A program made the position numbers and the translations under genes. A stretch of DNA of 64,000 bases, from assembly GCF_001704275.1 (NCBI RefSeq), contig NZ_CP011533.1, forward strand, positions 2,418,001-2,482,000, given 5' to 3'. Numbering within the stretch: the stretch's first letter is position 1; every line of letters starts with the position of its first letter. Under the pieces are notes generated by a model. The model was not told where the DNA came from. It was given only the letters and a program-made list of their open reading frames with translations, and searched no databases. Of the stretch, positions 43,310 through 51,407 are shown piece by piece. Origin of the DNA: Streptomyces noursei ATCC 11455. GTDB taxonomy: Bacteria > Actinomycetota > Actinomycetes > Streptomycetales > Streptomycetaceae.

Positions 43310-44176
43310 GTGCTGGAGCGGCTGAACGAAGCCATGGAGCACATCGAGGCCCATCTCGACCGACCGGTCGGGTCGGGCGAGCTGGCGCGGATCGCCATGA
43401 CGTCGGAGTACCACTTCCGGCGGATGTTCTCCGCACTGGCCGGAATGCCGCTGTCGGAGTACCTGAGGCGTCGGCGGCTGACCGTCGCGGGCGCGGAGGT
43501 ACTGGCCGGCGAGCGGACGCTGCTGGACATCGCGGTGCGGTACGGCTACGGCTCGGGCGAGGCGTTCGCCCGCGCGTTCCGCAGCATGCACGGCGTGGGC
43601 CCGGGCGAGGCCCGGCGGACCGGTGCGGCACTGCGCTCCCAGCCTCGGATGGCCTTCCGCCTCATCGTCGAAGGGAGCAGCACCATGCAGTACCGGATCG
43701 TGGCGAAGGACGAGTTCCGGGTCGTCGGCAAGAAGGCCCGGGTGCCCCTGGTGTACCAGGGGGTCAACCCCGCCATCGCCGCGTTCGTCAAGGGCCTGGG
43801 GCCGGAGACGCGTCGGCGGATCGAGGAGCTGTCCGACCAGGAGCCGAAGGGGATCGTGTCGGTCTGTGACGACCTCGACCCCGGCCGCGCCGAGGGCAGC
43901 GAACTCGACTACTACCACGCCGTGGTGTCGAACGCCCCGGTCCCCGGCGACCTGGACGCGCTCACCGTCCCGGCCGGCACCTGGGCGGTCTTCACCAACA
44001 CCGGCCCCTTCCCCCAGGCGCTCCAGACCCTGTGGGGGGACATCTACGCCCAGTGGTTCCCGTCGAACCCGTACCGCAGCCGGCCCGGCCCGGAGATCCT
44101 GCGCGTGCAGGGGGCGCCGGACGGGACGGGGGCGACCGCGGAGCTCTGGATACCGGTGGAGCGGACGTCGGTGTGA
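43310..44176 (+). CDS. AraC-family regulator with GyrI-like effector domain
   Basis: A 288-residue regulator. Two HTH motifs lie in residues ~1-105 (VGSGELARIAMTSEYHFRRM and LDIAVRYGYGSGEAFARAF), as in Rob/SoxS. Residues ~130-288 form a GyrI-like small-molecule-binding domain (MQYRIVAKDEFRVVGKKA, TWAVFTNTGPFP, AELWIPVE). The arrangement matches multidrug-sensing activators such as Rob or BmrR-type domains. The start is GTG with AAGGAG upstream. Target genes are not obvious; its gene is convergent with the MocR-like gene. Confidence 0.9.
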   Translation: MLERLNEAMEHIEAHLDRPVGSGELARIAMTSEYHFRRMFSALAGMPLSEYLRRRRLTVAGAEVLAGERTLLDIAVRYGYGSGEAFARAFRSMHGVGPGEARRTGAALRSQPRMAFRLIVEGSSTMQYRIVAKDEFRVVGKKARVPLVYQGVNPAIAAFVKGLGPETRRRIEELSDQEPKGIVSVCDDLDPGRAEGSELDYYHAVVSNAPVPGDLDALTVPAGTWAVFTNTGPFPQALQTLWGDIYAQWFPSNPYRSRPGPEILRVQGAPDGTGATAELWIPVERTSV

Positions 44177-44276
44177 CGGACCGGGCCCCGACGCGCTCCC
44201 TCGGGCACACGCCAAGGACGCTGAGCCATCTGCGCCAACTCGCCTACGCATAAACACTGTTGAAGTTCGTCGGCGG

Positions 44277-45617
44277 CTACTCCGCGCCGGCGTCCTCCGG
44301 GGCCCGGCGGGCCAACCCGGCCAGCACGTCCAGGGCGTCGGCCAGGACGTCGAGGGGCGGCGAGGACAGTGCCAGCCGCACCGCGTTGGGGACGTGCCCG
44401 GCGCCGGCGGCGAAGGCGCCGGACGGGGTGACCGCGATGCCGTGGCGGGCCGCGGCGGCCACGAAGGTGTCCGCCCGCCAGGGCTCGGGCAGTTCCCACC
44501 AGCAGTGGTAGGAGTGCGGGTCGGTGCGCAGCCGCTGGCCGGCGAGGCGCTCCGCGGCGAGCCGCTGGCGGGCCGCCGCGTCGGCGCGCTTCTCGGCCTC
44601 GACGGCGGCGGCGGTGCCGTCGCCCAGCCAGCGCACCGCCGCCTCCAGGGCGAAACCGGACGGCGTCCAGGCGCCGGAGCGGAGCGCCGCGGCGAAGTCG
44701 GGGGCGTCCGCGCGGTCCGGGGGCACCAGGAACCCGAGCGTCAGCCCGGGGGCGAGCCGCTTGGAGAGGCTGTCGACGAGCACCGTGCGCTCCGACGCGA
44801 GGGCGGCGAGCGGCGGCAGGTCGGGGCGGAGGAAGCCGTAGACCGCGTCCTCGACCGCGTAGAGGTCCAACTCAACCATGGTGGCGGCGAGTTCCGCGCG
44901 GCGGGTGTCGGGCATGGTGGTGCCGAGCGGGTTGTGCAGCGCCGGTTGCAGATAGACCGCGCGCAGCGGCGCGGCGGCGCGCAGCGCGGCGGGGGTGACC
45001 CCGTGCTCGTCCATCGCCAGCGGGACGAGGGTGATGCCGAGGCGGGCCGCGATGCCCTTGACGACGGGGAAGGTGAGCGCTTCGACGCCGAGGCGCTCCC
45101 CGGGCGGGACCAGGGCGGCGAAGGCGGCGGCGAGGGCCTCCCGGCCGCTGCCGGCGAAGAGCAGCCGGTGGGCGTCGGGGGCCCAGCCGGCCCGGGCGAG
45201 GTGTGCGGCGACGGCCTGCCGGGCGGCCGGGGTGCCGGCGGCGGTGCCCGGGCGGAGCGCCGCGGCCCGCGCGTCGCCCTGCTGGAGCAGCTGACCGAGG
45301 CTGCGCGCGAGCAGCGCGTCGTGCCCGGGCAGGACGGGGAAGTTGAGCTCCAGGTCGATCCGGTGGCCGCCGGGCTCGGCCAGCGCGGGCTCGGTCGCCG
45401 GGGGCGCCGTGCGGACGAAGGTGCCGCGGCCGACCTCGCCCACCGTCAGGCCGCGGCGGCCCAGTTCGCGGTAGACCCGGGCCGCGGTCGAGTCGGCGAT
45501 CCGTCGCCGCCGGGCGAACCGGCGCAGCGGCGGCAGCCGGTCCCCCGGGCGGAGCCGGCCCTGGGTGATGGCCGCGGCCAGCTCGTCGGCGATGGCACGG
45601 TAGTCCTCCCCCGTCAT
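44277..45617 (-). CDS. MocR-type GntR/aminotransferase regulator
   Basis: A 446-residue fusion. Residues ~1-75 are a GntR winged HTH (IADELAAAITQGRLRPGDRLP, RRRIADSTAARVYRELGRRG, VGRGTFV). Residues ~100-446 are a fold-type I aminotransferase domain with QPALHNPLG, the AVEDAVYGFLRP Asp loop and the PLP Lys in VDSLSKRLAPGLTLGFL. Such proteins use PLP adducts as effectors. It is divergent from an alpha/beta hydrolase gene with direct repeats in between, so it may control that gene. I chose ATG 45615-45617, preceded by GGGGAGGGGAG. Confidence 0.88.
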   Translation of the reverse strand: MTGEDYRAIADELAAAITQGRLRPGDRLPPLRRFARRRRIADSTAARVYRELGRRGLTVGEVGRGTFVRTAPPATEPALAEPGGHRIDLELNFPVLPGHDALLARSLGQLLQQGDARAAALRPGTAAGTPAARQAVAAHLARAGWAPDAHRLLFAGSGREALAAAFAALVPPGERLGVEALTFPVVKGIAARLGITLVPLAMDEHGVTPAALRAAAPLRAVYLQPALHNPLGTTMPDTRRAELAATMVELDLYAVEDAVYGFLRPDLPPLAALASERTVLVDSLSKRLAPGLTLGFLVPPDRADAPDFAAALRSGAWTPSGFALEAAVRWLGDGTAAAVEAEKRADAAARQRLAAERLAGQRLRTDPHSYHCWWELPEPWRADTFVAAAARHGIAVTPSGAFAAGAGHVPNAVRLALSSPPLDVLADALDVLAGLARRAPEDAGAE

Positions 45618-45636
45618 TGTTGCTCCCCTCCCCGAC

Positions 45637-45675
45637 ATTGCACCGAGCGCATTGTTTCTATTGTGCCGAGACAAT
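45637..45675. promoter_or_regulatory. Candidate MocR operator
   Basis: ATTGCACCGAG (45637-45647) and ATTGTGCCGAG (45660-45670) are direct repeats 23 bp apart. The second also forms an inverted repeat, ATTGT-GCCGAG-ACAAT (45660-45675), and another ATTGT lies at 45651. Direct repeats near this spacing are typical of MocR/PdxR binding sites. Confidence 0.6.
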
Positions 45676-45749
45676 GCCCCTCATAGCATCGAGCCGTCAA
45701 CTCCCCGACGCAGCAAGGCCGCAGGTGGTGCGGCAAGGAGAGGTGTGTC

Positions 45750-46568
45750 ATGACATCGGTGCAATGTGGAGAGATCACGGTCGCCTACGAGGACGAGGGC
45801 AGCGGTGCACCGCTGGTCCTCATCCACGGGCACCCCTTCGACCGCTCGATGTGGCGCCCGCAGACGGCGCACTTCAGCCGCGCCGGGATGCGGGTGATCG
45901 CACCGGACCTCCGCGGCTACGGCGGGAGTTCGGTGGTGCCCGGCAAGACCCTCCTGGAGACCTTCGCCCGGGACGTCGCCGCCCTGCTCGACCACCTCGG
46001 GATCGAGCGCTGCGTACTGGGCGGACTGTCCATGGGCGGGCAGATCGTCATGGAGTGCTACCGACAGTTCCCGGAGCGGATCCGGGGTCTGCTGCTCGCC
46101 GACACCTTCGCGGCGGCGGACACCGCGGAGGGCCGGGCTGTGCGGCTGCGGACCGCGGAACGACTGCTCGCGGAGGGCATGGACGGGTACGCGCACGAGG
46201 TGTTGCCCAAGATGATCGCGCCGGCCAACGTCACGGCGCTGCCGACGGTCGCCGAGCACGTCCTGGGGATGATGCGGAACACCTCCCCCGAGGGCGCCGC
46301 GGCCGCCCTGCGCGGTCGGGCGGAGCGGCGGGACTACACCGGGCTGCTGCCGCGGATCACCGTGCCCACCCTGGTCGTGGTGGGCACGGAGGACGAGTTC
46401 ACCCCGGTCGCCGACGCCCGGGCGATCCACGAGGCGACGCCCGGTTCGCGCCTGACGGTCATTCAGGGAGCGGGCCACATGCCGAATCTGGAGCGCCCGG
46501 AGGAGTTCAACGCGGCACTGACCGAATTCCTGGCGACGATGCCCGCCCAGGTCGCGCCGGAGGACTGA
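45750..46568 (+). CDS. Alpha/beta hydrolase
   Basis: A 272-residue alpha/beta hydrolase. The oxyanion region is LVLIHGHPFDRSMW; the nucleophile is Ser94 in GGLSMGGQ; the acid is the Asp in GTEDEFTPV; the His is in GAGHMPNLERP. It resembles enol-lactone hydrolases, esterases and non-haem haloperoxidase-like proteins; substrate unknown. AAGGAGAGG is 6-8 nt upstream of the ATG. It is divergent from a MocR-type regulator gene and is a likely target of it. Confidence 0.87.
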   Translation: MTSVQCGEITVAYEDEGSGAPLVLIHGHPFDRSMWRPQTAHFSRAGMRVIAPDLRGYGGSSVVPGKTLLETFARDVAALLDHLGIERCVLGGLSMGGQIVMECYRQFPERIRGLLLADTFAAADTAEGRAVRLRTAERLLAEGMDGYAHEVLPKMIAPANVTALPTVAEHVLGMMRNTSPEGAAAALRGRAERRDYTGLLPRITVPTLVVVGTEDEFTPVADARAIHEATPGSRLTVIQGAGHMPNLERPEEFNAALTEFLATMPAQVAPED

Positions 46569-47053
46569 GCACGCGGGTGCGCGGCGGATCCCGGCGGCCG
46601 TCGGCGAGGACGGCCGGCTCGGGGCGGCGTCACCCCGGCCGCCGGTCGACACCGCCCGCGGCCCCGCTACGCGTCAACCTGCCCGGATGCCGGCAACGCC
46701 GTGTGCGGAAACGGCAGTTGCCCGTCGGGGAGGGTGAACTCGGCGGCGAGGGCCAGGAAATGGTGCCGGATCCGCTCGACCGTCCCGGGGCCCCGGGAGG
46801 TCGCGACCCGTCCGATGGTCGCCACGCCGCCCCCTTGCGTCTCGTTCCGTGACGCCCCTTCCGTGAACGTCGCGGGCGGCACCGAACTCTCCCTCGCCAC
46901 ATCGGCGTTACCCAGCCGTAACCCACCGATGGGTTACCAGGGGTAAGCAACGGACCTTACTCTCCAGTCACATCGGGCCACCGGGCGCCCCTCCTGTCCC
47001 ACGATCCTCGGGACAGCGTCCCGAGCGGCTCGCGTCGAGATCTGGAGCAGAAG
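46569..47053. other. Intergenic region with a short frame of unknown status, 485 bp
   Basis: A 77-residue minus-strand frame (46667-46900) ends in a protein-like stretch (RIRHHFLALAAEFTLPDGQL) but has no recognisable domain; its 5' part overlaps an AT-richer promoter-like zone. It may be a gene remnant. The right part contains the palindrome at 46918 and the leader of the secreted hydrolase. Confidence 0.35.
46918..46937. promoter_or_regulatory. Perfect palindrome upstream of the secreted hydrolase
   Basis: GTAACCCACCGATGGGTTAC has two perfect 8-bp arms around CCGA. Additional half-sites (GTTACCC near 46908, GGGGTAA near 46940) flank it. It lies ~117 nt before the ATG at 47054, a plausible operator position. 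No dedicated regulator gene is adjacent. Confidence 0.65.
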
Positions 47054-48661
47054 ATGACGTCCTCCCGCACCACGCTGCGCGCCGCCATCGGTACCGTCTC
47101 CGCGGCGGTACTCGCCAGCACGGTCCTCACCGGCGCCCCGGCGAGCGCCGCCCCGGCGCCCGCCCACACCGCGGCCACCGCCCGGCCGGCGGCCACCGGC
47201 TCCCCCACCCTGCGGTTCGTCGACATCACCGGGGACGGCGGGATCACGCTCAAGGCGAACGTCTACACCCCCGCCGGGGCCGACGGCAGCCGTCGGTACC
47301 CGCTCGTCGTGCTGCCCACCAGCTGGGCGATGCCACAGGTCGAATACCTGGCGCAGGCCCGCCGGCTCGCCGAGGCCGGATACGTCGTGGTCGGCTACAA
47401 CTCGCGCGGCTTCTGGCAGTCGGGCGGGCAGATAGAGACCGCCGGGCCGCAGGACGTCGCCGACGCCTCCAAGGTCGTCGACTGGGCGCTGGCGCACACG
47501 CCGGCCGACCCGCACAAGGTCGGGATGGCCGGGGTCTCCTACGGCGCCGGGATCAGCCTGCTGGCCGCCGCGTCCGACAAGCGGATCAAGGCGGTCGCGG
47601 CGCTCAGCGGCTGGGCCGACCTGATCGGCTCGATCTACAGCGGGCGCACCCCGCACCTCCAGGCGGCGGCCATGCTGGGCGGCGCGGGCGCGCTGACCGG
47701 CCGGCCCAGCCCCGAACTCCAGCAGGTCCTCAAGGACTTCCTGAGCGCCGACATGTCCAAGGAAAAGGACATGATCGCGTGGGGTGAGAAGCGCTCGCCC
47801 GCCACCTACCTCGACCGGATCAACGCCAACGGCGCGGCGATCCTGCTCGGCAACGCCTGGGGCGACTCGCTCTTCCCGCCCGACCAGTACGCGGCGTTCT
47901 TCGAGAAGCTCAAGGGCCCCAAGCGGCTGGAGTTCCGCCCCGGCGACCACGCCACCGCCGAGGGGCTGGGGCTGTTCGGACTGCCCAACGACACCTGGAA
48001 CGACTCCAAGCGCTGGCTCGACCACTACCTCAAGGGCGTCGACAACGGCATCGACCGGGAGCCGCCGGTCCTCCTCAAGTCCCGTTCCACCGGCGCCTAC
48101 GAGGGCTACAAGAGCTGGCGGGACGTGCCCTCCGCGCACCGCCGGATCGCCCTCGACGGCACCCGGCGCGTCCGCTCCGGCATCGACTCCGGCGCCGACG
48201 GCGGACTGATCTTCCTCTCCAGCATGCTCGACCAGTTCTTCCGGCTGCCGCCGATGGCGTCGATCCCGCTGCTGCCGCGCTCGGCCGCCGCCGTCTGGCA
48301 GTCCGCGCCGTACTCGACCGGGCAGCGGGTGCGCGGCACCACCCGGCTGCACACCACCGTGACCAGCACCGCGAGCAGCGGCACCGCCATCGCCTACCTC
48401 TACGACGTCGGCCCGCTGGGCCTGGGCAAGCTCGTCACCCACGCGCCGTTCACCTTCCACGACAGGACCCCGGACCGGCCGTTCGGCGTGGACCTGGACC
48501 TCTTCGCCACCGCCTACGACGTACCGGCCGGGCACCGGCTCGCGGTGGTCGTCGACACCGTCGACCCGCTCTACATCGCCCAGAACCCCGCCGGCGCCCG
48601 GCTGACGTTCTCCTCCCCGACGAACGACCCGTCGTATGTCTCGGTGCCGGTCCGCGACTGA
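47054..48661 (+). CDS. Secreted X-Pro dipeptidyl-peptidase-like (S15/CocE) hydrolase
   Basis: A 535-residue exported protein. The signal peptide covers about residues 1-33, with likely cleavage near APASA. The alpha/beta hydrolase domain has VVLPTSWAMP, GYNSRGFWQSGGQ and the nucleophile Ser162 in GVSYGAG; the acid and His are probably in GNAWGDSLFPP and FRPGDHAT. The C-terminal ~150 residues form a jelly-roll as in XPD/CocE enzymes (AYLYDVG, PAGHRLAVVVDT). It may cleave X-Pro peptides or bulky esters outside the cell. Confidence 0.85.
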   Translation: MTSSRTTLRAAIGTVSAAVLASTVLTGAPASAAPAPAHTAATARPAATGSPTLRFVDITGDGGITLKANVYTPAGADGSRRYPLVVLPTSWAMPQVEYLAQARRLAEAGYVVVGYNSRGFWQSGGQIETAGPQDVADASKVVDWALAHTPADPHKVGMAGVSYGAGISLLAAASDKRIKAVAALSGWADLIGSIYSGRTPHLQAAAMLGGAGALTGRPSPELQQVLKDFLSADMSKEKDMIAWGEKRSPATYLDRINANGAAILLGNAWGDSLFPPDQYAAFFEKLKGPKRLEFRPGDHATAEGLGLFGLPNDTWNDSKRWLDHYLKGVDNGIDREPPVLLKSRSTGAYEGYKSWRDVPSAHRRIALDGTRRVRSGIDSGADGGLIFLSSMLDQFFRLPPMASIPLLPRSAAAVWQSAPYSTGQRVRGTTRLHTTVTSTASSGTAIAYLYDVGPLGLGKLVTHAPFTFHDRTPDRPFGVDLDLFATAYDVPAGHRLAVVVDTVDPLYIAQNPAGARLTFSSPTNDPSYVSVPVRD

Positions 48662-48695
48662 GACCACAGGGGCCCGCGGACGGACCTCCGGCCCT

Positions 48696-48713
48696 GACCC
48701 ATCGGACAGGCCC
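48696..48713. repeat. Solo copy of the GACCCRTCGGACAGGCCC repeat
   Basis: GACCCATCGGACAGGCCC differs at one of 18 positions from the right arm of the inverted-repeat element at 15027-15044. Its partner arm is not clear here. It runs directly into the CCTAGG in which the IS481-type element is inserted, and it is 35 nt downstream of the S15 gene stop. Confidence 0.55.
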
Positions 48714-49666
48714 TAGGTGTATTGCCCTGTGAGGTTGGGGACGCGGCTGGCGGGTGGTTGGCCTGCGAGTGCGGTGTGTCCGCGGTGGTGATTGTAGGTG
48801 TGTAGCCATTGTGGGAAGGCTTCGCGTCGTTCGGTTTCCGAGCGGTAGGGGCGGGCGTAGGCCCATTCGTCGAGCAGGGTGCGGTTGAGGCGTTCGACTT
48901 TGCCGTTGGTCTGGGGTCGGTAGGGCCGGGTGCGCTTGTGGGTGATCCCGGCCGCTGCCAGCGCGTCCCGCCAGTCGTGTGAGCGGTAGCAGGAGCCGTT
49001 GTCGGTCAGGACCCGCTCGACGGTGATCCCTGCCTGGGTGAAGAACGCCTGGGCGCGTTGCCAGAAGGCGGTGGCGGTCTCTTTGCGCTCGTCGGTGTGG
49101 ATCTCGCTGTAGGCGAGGCGGGAGTGGTCGTCGACGGCGGTGTGGATGTAGCTGTAGCCGGCGTTCGAGCGGGTCTTGCGGCCTGCTTGCCGGCCGAGCG
49201 CCTTGTGGCCGCCGCCGTCGGGAATGTTGCCGAGCTTCTTGATGTCCACGTGCACCAACTCTCCTGGTCGTTCACGCTCGTAGCGGCGTATCGCACGGCC
49301 GGTGGCACGGTCGAGGTGGGACAGGCGGGCCAGACCGAAGCGGGTCAGGACGCGGTGCACGGTGGACGGCACCAGGTGGAGCAGGCCCGCGATGCGGGCG
49401 GGGCCCCACCGGCGCAGGAGGCGGACCTTGATGATCCGCCGTTCGGTGCGGGTCGGGGTTCGTCCCGGGCTGCGGTGCGGGCGGCTGGAGTGGTCGGCCA
49501 TGCCCGCCTCGCCGAGCTGACGGTAGCGGTCTGCCCATCGCTGGGCCGTGGTCGGGGAGACCTGGAAACGTTCGGCTGCCCTGCGCAGGGGCCAGCCGTC
49601 CTCGACCACACAGCGGGCCAGGCGCAGGCGTCCGGTCTCGGTCAGGGGTGCATTACGGTGGGGCAT
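48713..49666 (-). CDS. IS481-family transposase
   Basis: A 317-residue DDE transposase. N-terminal HTH segments include RRAAERFQVSPTTAQRWADR and a second HTH near LVPSTVHRVLTRFG. The catalytic residues lie in HVDIKKLG, VLTDNGSCYRS and QTNGKVERLNRTLLDEWAY. Start is ATG 49664-49666. The last sense codon is at the element's edge and the TAG stop (nt 48713-48715) lies in the flanking CCTAGG target copy, so the element itself has no stop codon in this frame. The frame is open throughout and the enzyme is probably active. Confidence 0.93.
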   Translation of the reverse strand: MPHRNAPLTETGRLRLARCVVEDGWPLRRAAERFQVSPTTAQRWADRYRQLGEAGMADHSSRPHRSPGRTPTRTERRIIKVRLLRRWGPARIAGLLHLVPSTVHRVLTRFGLARLSHLDRATGRAIRRYERERPGELVHVDIKKLGNIPDGGGHKALGRQAGRKTRSNAGYSYIHTAVDDHSRLAYSEIHTDERKETATAFWQRAQAFFTQAGITVERVLTDNGSCYRSHDWRDALAAAGITHKRTRPYRPQTNGKVERLNRTLLDEWAYARPYRSETERREAFPQWLHTYNHHRGHTALAGQPPASRVPNLTGQYT

Positions 49667-49784
49667 GAGGGCCTTTCTGTCGGTGTAGACGTCGCAATCC
49701 ACACCGAACCGGAAGGCCCTCACCCGTTCAAGATCCCCCAGCCGAGACCTGGCTCACCCGTCCACAACCTCCCCGGACAGAACA
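48718..49784 (-). mobile_element. IS481-family insertion sequence, 1067 bp, with CCTAGG target duplication
   Basis: The element begins TGT at 48718 and ends ACA at 49784. Its terminal inverted repeats match at about 20 of 26 positions (the most conserved part reads GAGGTTGkGGACG). It is flanked by identical CCTAGG at 48712-48717 and 49785-49790; a 6-bp NCTAGN duplication is the known IS481 preference. A single intact transposase gene fills the element. The preserved duplication and open frame suggest a recent insertion. Confidence 0.9.
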
Positions 49785-49954
49785 CCTAGGGCGCTTCTGA
49801 TGGATCTCCGTGGAAGAAGGAGCGGCGCCTGGTGCGTGCGATCGCAAGGCGCCGGGATGTCTTCATAGCGGAGCTATGGGGGCATTTCGGCAACGCCGCG
49901 AGCGTGCGTGGCAGGCGCCGCGACGCCGCGGAGATCCATCAGAAGCGCCCTAGG
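49785..49954. mobile_element. 170-bp MITE-like element with 29-bp terminal inverted repeats
   Basis: The arms at 49785-49813 and 49926-49954 match at 28 of 29 positions (both begin CCTAGGGCGCTTCTGATGG when read inward). The interior continues the dyad loosely (CGGCGCCTG on the left, its complement on the right) and contains TGCGATCGCA and ATAG-CGGAG-CTAT. It encodes no protein. CCTAGG at both outer edges fits insertion at a CTAG site. It could be mobilised by a transposase that recognises its ends, none of which is in the window. The left CCTAGG is shared with the IS481 duplication. Confidence 0.8.
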
Positions 49955-50016
49955 TCCGTCGCCCTACGGCCGGCGGCCGAAGCGGTGGGCGGGGAGGGCT
50001 CGTTACGCTCGCCGCC

Positions 50017-50472
50017 ATGAGGACTCTTCCCCCGCCCCGTGACGCCGGGCAACGCAAACGGGACGCGCTGCGGCTGCTGGAGACGGAGGAGGACGCCTGG
50101 GTGGCGTCCTCCTCCGCCGACGGCGCGGCCACCCTGGTGCCGCTGTCGTTCGTCTGGCACGGCGAGCGCCTGGTGATGTCCACCAAGGGCACGAACCCCA
50201 CCGCCCGCAACCTCGCCGCCCGCCCGGAGAGCCGGGTGGCGCTGGGCACCACCCGGGACGTGGTGCTGGCCGACTGCACCGTGGAGGTCCTGGCCAACGA
50301 CGCGCTGCCGCAGGACGCCGCGGACGCCCTCGGGGCCAAGCTCGGCTGGAACCCGCGCGGCCACGCGCCATGGGTCTTCCTCCGCTTCACGCCGCACCGG
50401 CTGCTGGTCTGGCGCGAGGAGAACGAGCTGCCCGGGCGGGAACTGATGCGGAACGGCGTCTGGCGGGTCTGA
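50017..50472 (+). CDS. Pyridoxamine 5'-phosphate oxidase-family (split-barrel) protein
   Basis: A 151-residue split beta-barrel flavin/F420-binding protein. It shows DAWVASSSADGAATLVPLSF, LVMSTKGTNPTARNL and PESRVALGTTRDVV, the usual order for actinobacterial F420- or FMN-dependent PPOX proteins. Substrate unknown. Start is leaderless (TACGCT at 50004-50009, ATG 7 nt later). The MITE-like element ends 50 nt before this promoter, so its insertion may have altered upstream regulation. Confidence 0.82.
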   Translation: MRTLPPPRDAGQRKRDALRLLETEEDAWVASSSADGAATLVPLSFVWHGERLVMSTKGTNPTARNLAARPESRVALGTTRDVVLADCTVEVLANDALPQDAADALGAKLGWNPRGHAPWVFLRFTPHRLLVWREENELPGRELMRNGVWRV

Positions 50473-50543
50473 CGTCGCACGGTCCGCGCTCGACCACCGG
50501 TCGCCCGCCCGCCCCGGTGAACGGACCGCCGGGCGGGGCCCGT

Positions 50544-51407
50544 TCACCCCCGCGCCCGGTGGTCCTCCTGCTGGAGCGTCGCCGGCTCCGGGGCCGCCAC
50601 CCCGCCCGCCTCGACCTTGGGGTTGCGCCGCTGCCGCCGGGCGACCCAGGTGGCCGACCAGGACAGCAGCATGCACATCCCGATGTACACCGGCGAGATG
50701 ATCACGACGACCGGGATGAACGGCAGGTCGTAGTCGAGGTTGGACGCGATGAGCTTGCCGGCGTGCAGGAACTCCTCGTAGGTGATGAGGAAGCCGAGCG
50801 AGGTGTCCTTCAGCGCCACCACCAACTGGGAGATGATCGCCGGCAGCATCGCCCGGACCGCCTGCGGCACCAGCACGTACCGCATCACCTGGGTCTTGCG
50901 CATCCCCAGCGCGTACGCGGCCTCGCCCTGGCCGCGCTCCACGGCGTTCACCCCGGACCGGAACACCTCCGCCAGCACCGAGCCGTTGTACAGCGTCAGC
51001 CCGCTGACCAGGGCCGTCAACGGCTCCGCGCGCAGCGCGACATAGATGAAGAAGATCAGCACCAGCACCGGCATGGCCCGGAAGAACTCCACCAGCAGGG
51101 TGCCGGCCCAGCGGATCGGCCGGTGCTCGGAGAGCCGCCCGGCCGCCAGCACCCCGCCCAGCGCCAGCGCCAGCACCGCCGCCAGCCCGAACGCCCGCAG
51201 GGTGTTGCCCAGCCCGGTGAGCAGCAGTTCCTGGATGCCCTGATAGGCGAAGGGGGTCCACTTCGCCGCGGTGAACTGGTGGGTGTGGAAGAGGAGGAAG
51301 AGGATCCAGCCGACCAGGGCAAGCAGCACCAGCGTCCCGACGAGCCCGACGCACCGGTGCCGGCGCCGGGTCCGCGGACCCGGCAGGTCGTACAGGACGG
51401 TGCTCAT
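50544..51407 (-). CDS. Amino-acid ABC transporter permease (GluD-like)
   Basis: A 287-residue polar-amino-acid permease with five to six membrane helices. The cytoplasmic EAA loop is visible as GQGEAAYALGMRKTQVMRYVLVPQA, shown here only by its key residues E-A-A and G. VEFFRAMPVLVLIFF is typical of the HisM/GluD group. It overlaps the preceding permease gene by 4 nt (ATGA), so the two permeases are translationally coupled. Together with the lipoprotein at 52068 it forms a glutamate/polar-amino-acid importer; the ATPase gene is missing here. Confidence 0.87.
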   Translation of the reverse strand: MSTVLYDLPGPRTRRRHRCVGLVGTLVLLALVGWILFLLFHTHQFTAAKWTPFAYQGIQELLLTGLGNTLRAFGLAAVLALALGGVLAAGRLSEHRPIRWAGTLLVEFFRAMPVLVLIFFIYVALRAEPLTALVSGLTLYNGSVLAEVFRSGVNAVERGQGEAAYALGMRKTQVMRYVLVPQAVRAMLPAIISQLVVALKDTSLGFLITYEEFLHAGKLIASNLDYDLPFIPVVVIISPVYIGMCMLLSWSATWVARRQRRNPKVEAGGVAAPEPATLQQEDHRARG

